This document shows positions 8,000-14,696 of a stretch of 31,148 nucleotides of DNA, piece after piece. The position numbers and the translations under genes are program-made. Origin of the DNA: an uncultured Collinsella sp. GTDB taxonomy: Bacteria; Actinomycetota; Coriobacteriia; Coriobacteriales; Coriobacteriaceae. Location of the stretch: assembly GCA_900765185.1 (NCBI GenBank), contig CAAFQT010000213.1, forward strand, positions 1 to 31,148. The letters are read 5' to 3'. The notes under the pieces are model-generated. The model was not told the DNA's origin, did no database searches, and saw only the letters and a list, made by a program, of their open reading frames with translations. Numbering within the stretch: position 1 is the stretch's first letter; each line of letters starts with the position of its first letter.

Positions 8000-8018
8000 C
8001 GTCAATAATCACTTGACG
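8000..8018. promoter_or_regulatory. Operator candidate between lysR and MFS genes
   Basis: Inverted repeat CGTCAA-N7-TTGACG. On the minus strand the second half supplies TTGACG, a -35-like hexamer reading toward the MFS gene. Its size and dyad symmetry fit a LysR-type binding site. Confidence 0.45.
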
Positions 8019-8036
8019 TCTCGAAGCCAATTAATT

Positions 8037-8927
8037 TCACGAAGCAAGATGACGCAATAGGTGCAGAAAAACCGTCTGGTGTCGATCGGTCCAGGCATTT
8101 TGTCGATAGCAAAAATAGATGGGCAAGGCCACGTCATGCGAGGCTTCAATGGAGCACTCACTCACTTCTGATCCATCCGATGCGAGAGAGGACCCAGACA
8201 AACTCAATATCAATCCCCCGGCTTGAAGAAACTCAGCCTGAGCCCTGCTTCCGTATTCAACATCACGGAAGCGAAAATTGACGAGCTGGGCTTCAGGGCA
8301 TTGGTTAATCACATTGAGACAGGGTGACAAATTAATGGGAACAGCGAGCCTGCCGCTCAGTAACTCGCGAATGGTCATGGCGCCCACAGATTGATGACCC
8401 GCTGGACACGAAAGAACCTTGAGCTCCTTTTCACCCAAGTATTTCGAAGAAAGGACGCTGTCCCTTGGTTCCTCAAATGAGATGGCCACGTCCGAAATTC
8501 CAAGCATAAGCGACTCAAAGCATGTAGCCGTTGGCTGATGCCACACATCGAGGTGAATATGAGGGTGAGAGCGTTCAAACGAGTCATACCAGTTTTCGGC
8601 AAAAAGACGCCCCCGCCCATGAAGGCAGGGGACGTAAAGACGAAAGTGGCCATCGGGCGAGACGCCGTCGTCCCTTGATTGAGCGTACTTTTTGAGATCG
8701 TCGACTTGCGCCAGGATCACGCGTGCACGACGCGCAAATTCTCTGCCTGCCGGAGACAAAACAGCCTCCCCCGCCGATCGGTCGAGCAAAACAATCTGAT
8801 ACTCAGATTCCAACTTTTTGATTGCCGACGAAACGGCCTGTGGGCTCACGTGAACGGCGCGAGCCGCTTTGCGCACGCCGCCGTAGTTCGCTACCGCTTG
8901 AAGGTATTCGAGTTGAGAAAGCTGCAT
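8037..8927 (-). CDS. LysR-family transcriptional regulator
   Basis: A 296-residue protein. Residues 1-60 form the winged helix-turn-helix typical of LysR regulators (LEYLQAVANYGGVRKAARAVHVSPQAVSSAIKKLE), followed by the linker helix and a periplasmic-binding-protein-like effector domain. The conserved F of the DNA-binding domain is Y here and the C-terminal domain is divergent, so no effector can be named. GGAG precedes ATG. It lies 41 bases after the HIT gene and could be partly co-transcribed with xseA-xseB-HIT. Its AT-richer codon use resembles the MFS gene downstream and suggests the pair moved together. Confidence 0.9.
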   Translation of the reverse strand: MQLSQLEYLQAVANYGGVRKAARAVHVSPQAVSSAIKKLESEYQIVLLDRSAGEAVLSPAGREFARRARVILAQVDDLKKYAQSRDDGVSPDGHFRLYVPCLHGRGRLFAENWYDSFERSHPHIHLDVWHQPTATCFESLMLGISDVAISFEEPRDSVLSSKYLGEKELKVLSCPAGHQSVGAMTIRELLSGRLAVPINLSPCLNVINQCPEAQLVNFRFRDVEYGSRAQAEFLQAGGLILSLSGSSLASDGSEVSECSIEASHDVALPIYFCYRQNAWTDRHQTVFLHLLRHLAS

Positions 8928-8968
8928 AGGTTACTCCAAAGGCAGCCAAGGCGACGGGCTGTGCGCCC

Positions 8969-9304
8969 TCAGATGAGGTTCTCGCCCAGGTTCTTGCCGC
9001 CGAGGACGTGCATGTGGAAGTGCATGACGGTCTGACCAGCATTAACGCCCTTGTTGGAGATGACGCGGAAACCGTCCTCCAGACCCTTGGCCTTGGCGAC
9101 CTCCTGGATGGCGTGAGCCATGGCGCCCATGGTCTCGGCAGGCACGTTGTCGGCGATGTCGCTGTAGTGCTTCTTGGGGATCACGAGCGTGTGAACCGGC
9201 GCCTGGGGGTTGAGGTCGTCGAACGCGATGACCTGGTCGTCCTCATAGACAACGGTCGAGGGGATCTCGTGGTTGGCAATTTTGCAGAAGATGCAATCAC
9301 ACAT
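8969..9304 (-). CDS. HIT-family nucleotide-binding hydrolase
   Basis: A 111-residue histidine-triad protein of the Hint/HinT type. It hydrolyses phosphoramidate-linked or other modified nucleotides, usually AMP conjugates. The triad is near the C-terminus (MHFHMHVLGG). N-terminal CDCIFC and the FDDLNPQAPVHTLVIPK block match the family, and the length is normal. It follows xseB by 49 bases on the same strand, so it is likely part of that operon, probably as a housekeeping passenger. Confidence 0.93.
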   Translation of the reverse strand: MCDCIFCKIANHEIPSTVVYEDDQVIAFDDLNPQAPVHTLVIPKKHYSDIADNVPAETMGAMAHAIQEVAKAKGLEDGFRVISNKGVNAGQTVMHFHMHVLGGKNLGENLI

Positions 9305-9353
9305 AGCTGGTTCCTTTCTTACAGACCAGGGTAATTATATTTGGTCGGGATGG

Positions 9354-9620
9354 TTAGAACGAGAGGTTGTCGTCGGTGTTGGCGGCCTCGCCGTCGGCGA
9401 GCACGTCGTTGCCGTCGACGTCCTTCAGGAGCACCGAAACCTTCTGCTCGGCCTCGGACAAGCGGGTACGCAGGCTCTTGAGGAGCTCGACGCCGCGGGT
9501 GTAGCTCTCGAGCGACTCCTCGAGCTCCATATCGCCCGACTCCAGGCTGCGGATGATGAGCTCCAGCTCCTGCGAGGCCTGCTTGTACGTAAGCTGCTCG
9601 ACCGGGGTCTTCTCTGCCAT
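9354..9620 (-). CDS. xseB: Exodeoxyribonuclease VII small subunit
   Basis: An 88-residue helical subunit that binds the XseA C-terminal region to make the single-strand-specific exonuclease VII. The family core is LTYKQASQELELIIRSLESGDMELEESLESYTRGVELL, followed by a second helix and an acidic tail that is longer than usual. AAAGGA lies upstream of ATG. It sits 42 bases downstream of xseA in the usual order. Confidence 0.94.
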   Translation of the reverse strand: MAEKTPVEQLTYKQASQELELIIRSLESGDMELEESLESYTRGVELLKSLRTRLSEAEQKVSVLLKDVDGNDVLADGEAANTDDNLSF

Positions 9621-9662
9621 ATCTGTTTCCTTTCCTAAAGGTTTATCGCTATGAAACGCGGC

Positions 9663-11114
9663 TTACTCGACCGTATCGACCGTTGCCGCCACGTTGCCGT
9701 CTGCCATGCGCACGCGAATGGCGTCGCCGGGCTTAAAGGTCTTGGCACTCGTAGCCACACCGTCCTCGCTGTACGCGATGGAGTAACCGCGGGCAAGCAC
9801 CTTGAGCGGCGACAAGGCATCGAGCGACGCGGCAGCTCGGCCCAGGTCGGACGCGGGCTTGCTGAGCATCGTGCGCCCCTGATGCTCCAGACGGGAGCTC
9901 GCAAGCGTGAGCGCATGGCGCTTGCCATCGAGCCCCGAGGTGCTTGCGATCAAGCGCTCGGGCAGACGCTCGAAGTTGGAGCGGAAGGCCCCAACCGAAC
10001 GCGTTATGGCGCCGGACAGACGATCGGCCGTCAAGGCAAGCTCAGACTCGCGACGCTCGACCATAAACGTTGGATCGTTGAGGCACGGGCGGCACGCGGC
10101 CGCATCGAGCGCGTCGCCCAGACGAGCCGTATAGGTGCCCCAGGCACGACGACCGCGCTGGTCGAGCATTTCCAGATCGACCTGATCCGACCCAATCATC
10201 GATGCCATCGCAGCACCCAGACGCTGATGGCGTGTCTCGAGCACATCGGCCAGCTCCGTCATAGCCGGCGCCACCGATTCTGCCGCTGCCGTTGGCGTGG
10301 AGGCGCGACGGTCGCTCACCATATCGCAGATCGAGGTATCGGGCTCATGCCCAATGCCCGTCACCACGGGCACGGGACAGGCTGCCACCGCACGGGCAAG
10401 CTCCTCGTCGTTAAAGGTCATGAGGTCCTCGAAGGAACCGCCGCCACGCACGAGCAAAATGCAATCGGGCGCCGGCGTAATGGCAGCGGCGCGGTGTAAG
10501 CCTTCAATAAGCTCTGCCGGCGCACCCTCGCCCTGGACCTTTGCGCCCACGCAGACAAGCTCGACGAGCGGGTTGCGACGGCGCAGCGTACGCTTGACGT
10601 CGTCGATTACGGCGCCCGAAAGCGAGGTAACGACCGCCACACGTGAGCAAAACACCGGAATGCGACGTTTGCGTGCCTCGTCCATCAGGCCCTCGCGGCG
10701 TAGCTTATCGGCCAACTGAGCCACCTGCTGACGCAGCAAGCCCTCCCCCGCCAGCGAGAACGAGCGGGCGACGAAGCTCATGCGACCCGTAGGCTTGTAG
10801 AGATTGAAGCTGCCCTTAAAGCTCACCTGCATGCCATCACGCAGATCGAAGGTACGCTTAAGGTAGGCGCCCTTCCAGATGATGCAGTCGACGGCCGCCG
10901 AGTCGTCCTTAATTTGGAAGTAGCAGTGGCCGCTTCGGGCGTTAGGACCACGAAAACCCGTGACCTCACCCAAAACGCTCAGCTGCGGAATGGCATCGAG
11001 CGCGCCGGCGGCAATCTCCACCGCTTGGCTCACGCTGAGCTCTTTGCGCTCCTGCTCATCCGAACCGTCGAACTCGGCGGAAACGGTATTGCCGGTCAGA
11101 TTCCAGCCTGCCAC
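9663..11114 (-). CDS. xseA: Exodeoxyribonuclease VII large subunit
   Basis: Catalytic subunit of exonuclease VII, which degrades single-stranded DNA from both ends to oligonucleotides. It has an N-terminal OB-fold (SVLGEVTGFRGPNARSGHCYF; DDSAAVDCIIWKG) and the central catalytic domain (VVTSLSGAVIDDVKRTLRRRNP; VRGGGSFEDLMTFNDEELARAV; PVVTGIGHEPDTSICDMVSDRRASTPTAAAE). These are followed by a coiled-coil stalk and a C-terminal RGYSI segment. I prefer GTG 11114 because AAGGGGG sits about 5 bases upstream. GTG 11141 and ATG 11132 are alternatives, giving up to 492 residues. xseB follows. Confidence 0.95.
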   Translation of the reverse strand: MAGWNLTGNTVSAEFDGSDEQERKELSVSQAVEIAAGALDAIPQLSVLGEVTGFRGPNARSGHCYFQIKDDSAAVDCIIWKGAYLKRTFDLRDGMQVSFKGSFNLYKPTGRMSFVARSFSLAGEGLLRQQVAQLADKLRREGLMDEARKRRIPVFCSRVAVVTSLSGAVIDDVKRTLRRRNPLVELVCVGAKVQGEGAPAELIEGLHRAAAITPAPDCILLVRGGGSFEDLMTFNDEELARAVAACPVPVVTGIGHEPDTSICDMVSDRRASTPTAAAESVAPAMTELADVLETRHQRLGAAMASMIGSDQVDLEMLDQRGRRAWGTYTARLGDALDAAACRPCLNDPTFMVERRESELALTADRLSGAITRSVGAFRSNFERLPERLIASTSGLDGKRHALTLASSRLEHQGRTMLSKPASDLGRAAASLDALSPLKVLARGYSIAYSEDGVATSAKTFKPGDAIRVRMADGNVAATVDTVE

Positions 11115-11183
11115 GCAGCCCCCTTTCGTCATCGTGCACACGGGCTCCAGCCCTGTGCAAATTCAAGTCCCACAAATAGTACA

Positions 11184-11213
11184 GCGCCGCGGGGACACAA
11201 ATCCCCGCGGCGC
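11184..11213 (-). terminator. Terminator after the YugP-like peptidase gene
   Basis: Perfect 11-bp GC-rich stem GCGCCGCGGGG/CCCCGCGGCGC with an 8-base loop, 17 bases after the peptidase stop. The T-tract is weak. It separates the peptidase gene from xseA. Confidence 0.65.
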
Positions 11214-11229
11214 CTGTCAGCCCAAGTTC

Positions 11230-11934
11230 TTATCGGTTGGAGTTTCTGTTGTAGCGAGCCATAAGGTAGAGCAGCTGAATAATCGAGGTGAGCGCCGCCG
11301 CCACGTAGGTAAGAGCGGCCGCCGTCAGCACCTTCTTGGCACCGTTGACCTGCTTGGAGCTCATGCCCGACTGCTCAATGTAGGCCACAGCGCGGCGGCT
11401 GGCATCGATCTCGACCGGCAGCGTAACCAGCTGGAACAGCACGCTAAACGAAAAGAAGATCAGCGCGAGGGTCGTGAGTCCCGCAATGTTCATGAACAGG
11501 CCCATGAGCAGCACGATCGTCCAGGTATTCTGAGTAAAGTTGACGACCGGCACGAGAGCGGTGCGCACCTTCATCATGGCATAGCCGCTTTGGCGCTGGG
11601 CGGCATGGCCCGCCTCGTGGCAGGCGACGGCGACGCTTGCGACCGACCCGCCCGAACGGTTGGCATCCGAGAGATACAGGTTGTTGTCCTGCGGGTTGTA
11701 ATGATCGGTGAGCTCGCCGGCAACGCCCTTGATGCCCACGGCGCTACAACCGTTGGCGTCGAGCATGCGGCGAGCGACCGTGGCACCCGTATCGCCGTCC
11801 GAGCGAACCTTAGACCACGTCTTGTACGTCGAGTTGATATAGCTCTGTGCGGCAAGACCAAGCACCGTACAGACAAGAACAACCAGCAGGTACAGCGGAT
11901 CGATACCAAAGCCATATCCATAGTAATAAGGCAT
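11230..11934 (-). CDS. YugP-type membrane zinc metallopeptidase
   Basis: A 234-residue integral membrane protein of the neutral zinc metallopeptidase family named for Bacillus YugP. The zinc-binding motif HEAGH lies at about residues 106-110, preceded by NNLYLSDANRSGGSVASVAVA. There is one hydrophobic segment near residues 12-30 and several after the motif, the last around 205-225. The physiological substrate of the family is not established. The start is ATG 11934, preceded by GGAGGAA; an upstream in-frame extension to 12003 lacks a ribosome site. RNase D lies upstream on the same strand beyond an inverted repeat. Confidence 0.92.
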   Translation of the reverse strand: MPYYYGYGFGIDPLYLLVVLVCTVLGLAAQSYINSTYKTWSKVRSDGDTGATVARRMLDANGCSAVGIKGVAGELTDHYNPQDNNLYLSDANRSGGSVASVAVACHEAGHAAQRQSGYAMMKVRTALVPVVNFTQNTWTIVLLMGLFMNIAGLTTLALIFFSFSVLFQLVTLPVEIDASRRAVAYIEQSGMSSKQVNGAKKVLTAAALTYVAAALTSIIQLLYLMARYNRNSNR

Positions 11935-12013
11935 GCGAATTCCTCCGAATCGAATTACACGTTGGAGGCATTCTACCCACCGGAGCGGGACAAACGACCT
12001 CACCCCGATGTTG

Positions 12014-12117
12014 GTGGGACAAATTCATCAGTAGTGCATGTCCCAGGTGTGACAGTCGCATCGAGTTCGTTGCCGCAAGCGACCCTGGGACTTGCACTAC
12101 TGATGAATTTGTCCCAC
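12014..12117. repeat. Long inverted repeat between rnd and the peptidase gene
   Basis: Arms 12014-12045 and 12086-12117 match at 31 of 32 positions, with a 40-base centre. The repeat fills most of the gap between rnd and the peptidase start. There is no T-tract after either arm and no coding. It could be a miniature inverted-repeat element or an intercistronic mRNA structure. Confidence 0.8.
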
Positions 12118-12137
12118 CACTCGGCTGTTAGGCTTCC

Positions 12138-13271
12138 TTACAGCAATTCAATTTTGCCGTCTTTGACCGTCAACCCCATATTGCCCGAAAGCAGATCGTC
12201 CAGGCGCGAGCCCACGAGCTCAAAGCGCCAGCCTTCGCGCAGGGGGCTCTGCTCGGGATGCTCAATATAGTCGGCAAGGTCATCGCGCGAGGCAATGACT
12301 GAGGTTGCCACGCCCGAGCGCTCGGCAACCAGGCGAATGAGCGCATACATCAGGTCCGTCACGCTCTCCAACTCCGGCGAAATCTGACGGTGCCCGCGCA
12401 CCATGAGCGGCAGGCGATCGTGTGGGCAGCTCGCACCGCGCTTAATGGCCATGAGCGCGCCGTCCACGTCGCGCTCCCCCAGCTGGTCGGTACCGCGAAT
12501 GCTGCGGAACTCCTCAACACGAACGGGATTACGTTTAACCAGGGCCAGCAGCGTATCGTCGGACATGACCCACTTGCGCGGGATGTTGCGGCGCTCGGCG
12601 CGGTCCTCGCGCCAAGCGGCAAGCTCGCGTGCGATGCCCAACTGGTGACGGCTACACGAGTTGATGCGCTTGACCTTGCGAAACGCCTCATGGCGGTCGG
12701 CGCGGTAGTGCGACTCGTCGGCCAGCGGACGCAACTCGTCGAGCACCCAGTCCACCCGGCCCAGCTCGCGCAGGCGACTCATCATCTCGGTATAGGCGAC
12801 GATCAAGTACTTGACGTCATCGATCGCGTACTCGATCTGTTTGTCGGTCAGCGGGCGGCGCGACCAATCGGTCAGCGACTCGGTCTTGGGCAACGAGACG
12901 CCGCAAAACGTCTGCACGAGCGCGCCGTAGGAAATCTGCTGGCGCTCGCCCAAAAAGGCGGCGGCCACCTGCGTGTCAAAAATGGGACTCGGCAGCACGC
13001 CCACGGTGTGGAGCATGACCTCCATATCCTGCGAGCAGGCGTGAAACACCTTGGTCACGCTCTCATCGCCCATAAGCTCGGCTAGCGGCGACAGGTCGTC
13101 GATCACCAGAGGGTCGACCGCCACGCTCTCGGCAGGGGTGGCAATCTGGACCAAGCACAGGCGCGGATGGAACGTGCGCTCGCGCAAAAACTCGGTATCG
13201 ACGGCAATCGCGTCGAACTCACGGGCGCGCTGGCAAAAGTCGAGTAGAGCCTGATGTGTGGAAATGTACAT
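12138..13271 (-). CDS. rnd: Ribonuclease D
   Basis: A 3'-5' exoribonuclease of the DEDDy class, used in tRNA 3' maturation. Exo motifs are visible: DTEFLRE near the N-terminus, FHACSQDMEVM, and YAIDDVKYL with the Tyr/Asp pair. Further on, SCSRHQLGIARELAAWREDRAERRNIPRKWV marks the HRDC domain, followed by a second HRDC-like helical region. The total of 377 residues is normal. I use ATG 13271; GTG 13307 in frame is possible and neither has a good Shine-Dalgarno. It is divergent from the diacylglycerol-kinase-like gene, with overlapping -10-like boxes between them. Confidence 0.93.
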   Translation of the reverse strand: MYISTHQALLDFCQRAREFDAIAVDTEFLRERTFHPRLCLVQIATPAESVAVDPLVIDDLSPLAELMGDESVTKVFHACSQDMEVMLHTVGVLPSPIFDTQVAAAFLGERQQISYGALVQTFCGVSLPKTESLTDWSRRPLTDKQIEYAIDDVKYLIVAYTEMMSRLRELGRVDWVLDELRPLADESHYRADRHEAFRKVKRINSCSRHQLGIARELAAWREDRAERRNIPRKWVMSDDTLLALVKRNPVRVEEFRSIRGTDQLGERDVDGALMAIKRGASCPHDRLPLMVRGHRQISPELESVTDLMYALIRLVAERSGVATSVIASRDDLADYIEHPEQSPLREGWRFELVGSRLDDLLSGNMGLTVKDGKIELL

Positions 13272-13334
13272 ATCAACCCATCGAATAAGGTTAGGCCCGA
13301 AAAACACGGGTAGGATATCGGCATTGCCCTACAA

Positions 13335-13341
13335 CTATACT
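13335..13341. promoter_or_regulatory. Overlapping divergent -10 boxes
   Basis: ACTATACT gives TATACT reading toward the kinase-like gene and TATAGT reading toward rnd. On the minus strand TTCCCG lies 17 bases upstream of TATAGT; it is a weak -35. Both genes may compete for polymerase at the same site. Confidence 0.35.
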
Positions 13342-13369
13342 CGGTTAGTCACAGAACGGGAACGTAAGT

Positions 13370-14287
13370 ATGCGCTGCCTTATCATCCACAACCCGGCAT
13401 CGGGCCCCAGCTCAGATGAAATCTTCGCATTCACGCACGCCCTTGCACAGGGCGGCGACGAGGTCGTGATGCGCTTTATCGGCGATGGCATGGAACCCGA
13501 GGACGCCGTGGCAGACGTGCGCGAGTTTGACCGCGTGGTCGTTTCGGGCGGCGACGGCACTGTCTCCAACGTGCTCGACCAGATGCGCGGATGCGGTGTC
13601 CCCACGCTCGTCTTCCCCTCCGGTACGGCCTGCCTGTTCTTCAACAACATCGGCAATGCCCCCGAGGCGGCGGCGCTCGCCAAGGCCTGCCGTGCCGGTC
13701 GCACGGTCAAAGTCGACATGGGCGAGCTCTTTTGGCTCGACGAGAACGGCAACGAGAAGCGCCACGGCTTCATCATCATCGCCGGCTCGGGCTTCGACGC
13801 CGAGATCATGATGAAGGCCGCCCCCACCAAAAACGACATCGGCGAGATCGCCTACTTCCTCTCTGCGCTCGCCACGCCCAACCCTACGGTAGCGCACTTT
13901 ACGATTGAGCATGACGGCATTGTCGAGGAGCTCGACGGCATCTGCTGCATGGCCGGCAACACCTCGGTCATCCAAAACGACATCAACCTGTTCCCCGACT
14001 GCCGTATGAACGATGGCATGGTCGACATTGCGGTCATCGAACCCGTGCGCACCGTGCAGCTGCTGCCTACCGTGATCACCGCCGCACTCGACCCCGCCGG
14101 CAAGGTACTCGGGCGACCGCAGTTCAAGATCATCCAGACCAAGGAAGCCAAGATCACCTGCACCCCGTCGCTGGGCATGCAGTTCGATGGCGAGATTATC
14201 TCCAGCAACTCGGGCGTCTTTGGAGCCCGCGCGCTTTCACAATGCCTCGACCTCATCGTCGACGAATTCTCCCCGCTCGGAAAATAG
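13370..14287 (+). CDS. Diacylglycerol/lipid kinase family protein
   Basis: A 305-residue cytoplasmic protein of the DagK/YegS/LCB5 lipid kinase family, which phosphorylates diacylglycerol or related lipids using ATP. The N-terminal IIHNPASGPSS and nucleotide motif VVSGGDGTVSNVL (about residues 57-69) are clear. The C-terminal half has the two-layer sandwich ending QFDGEII. The usual GTxNDFAR block reads SGTACLFFNNIG, so the second glycine-rich element is divergent and the substrate may differ. Translation of the next small gene is probably coupled, since its AGGAGG overlaps this stop codon. Confidence 0.88.
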   Translation: MRCLIIHNPASGPSSDEIFAFTHALAQGGDEVVMRFIGDGMEPEDAVADVREFDRVVVSGGDGTVSNVLDQMRGCGVPTLVFPSGTACLFFNNIGNAPEAAALAKACRAGRTVKVDMGELFWLDENGNEKRHGFIIIAGSGFDAEIMMKAAPTKNDIGEIAYFLSALATPNPTVAHFTIEHDGIVEELDGICCMAGNTSVIQNDINLFPDCRMNDGMVDIAVIEPVRTVQLLPTVITAALDPAGKVLGRPQFKIIQTKEAKITCTPSLGMQFDGEIISSNSGVFGARALSQCLDLIVDEFSPLGK

Positions 14288-14296
14288 GAGGACCCT

Positions 14297-14389
14297 ATGA
14301 ACGACAATCCCCTGCTCGGCTTCATCATCATCGTTTTGGCCATGCTCGTCGGCTATGCGATCAACGTGATCCACCGCCGGAAGAAGTAA
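14297..14389 (+). CDS. Small single-pass membrane protein (30 aa)
   Basis: A very short gene preceded by a near-perfect TAGGAGG (14285-14291) that overlaps the upstream stop codon, with 5 bases to ATG. The peptide has a polar start (MNDNP), a hydrophobic stretch of about 17 residues (LLGFIIIVLAMLVGYAI) and a basic end (HRRKK). This is the layout of an Nin-Cout or tail-anchored microprotein. Its stop is followed 36 bases later by a strong terminator, so it closes the operon. Function is unknown; it could tether or modulate the lipid-kinase-like protein at the membrane. Confidence 0.7.
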   Translation: MNDNPLLGFIIIVLAMLVGYAINVIHRRKK

Positions 14390-14425
14390 TTCCACATTGG
14401 TATGATATTCATCCAATTATCGTCT

Positions 14426-14466
14426 CCCCTGCTGTTTATGCATTTGCCAAACAGCAGGGGGATTTT
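14426..14466 (+). terminator. Intrinsic terminator of the lipid-kinase operon
   Basis: Perfect 12-bp stem CCCCTGCTGTTT/AAACAGCAGGGG with an 11-base loop, followed by GATTTTCATTT. Confidence 0.85.
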
Positions 14467-14525
14467 CATTTCGGGCATTCCCAGCTACTTTATTCGGCTA
14501 CAGTAATCACAGGGCGCCTTTATTA

Positions 14526-14696
14526 AAGTAAAGCTACAAACTGAGTATAATTAACCGCTCATCGCATATTTCATTACGCTTATCGAGTAAGTTTCTTTCA
14601 TAGATGAATATTGTTTCCAGTTCGTTACGCTAATGGGGTGTCTTTATTGGCTGAAGCCCTCTGGCAACGGAGGGCTTTCGCACGCTGGGAGGGAAA
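14526..14696 (+). promoter_or_regulatory. AT-rich leader and promoter region of the C69 peptidase gene
   Basis: The 230-base AT-rich stretch after the terminator holds TATAAT (in GAGTATAATTAACC, near 14547) with a weak TTAAAG 17 bases upstream. It also has two near-repeats, TTACGCTTAT and TTACGCTAAT. A terminator-like hairpin AAGCCCTC/GAGGGCTT (14654-14677) lies 19 bases before the ATG, followed by the Shine-Dalgarno GGGAGGG. Confidence 0.45.
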
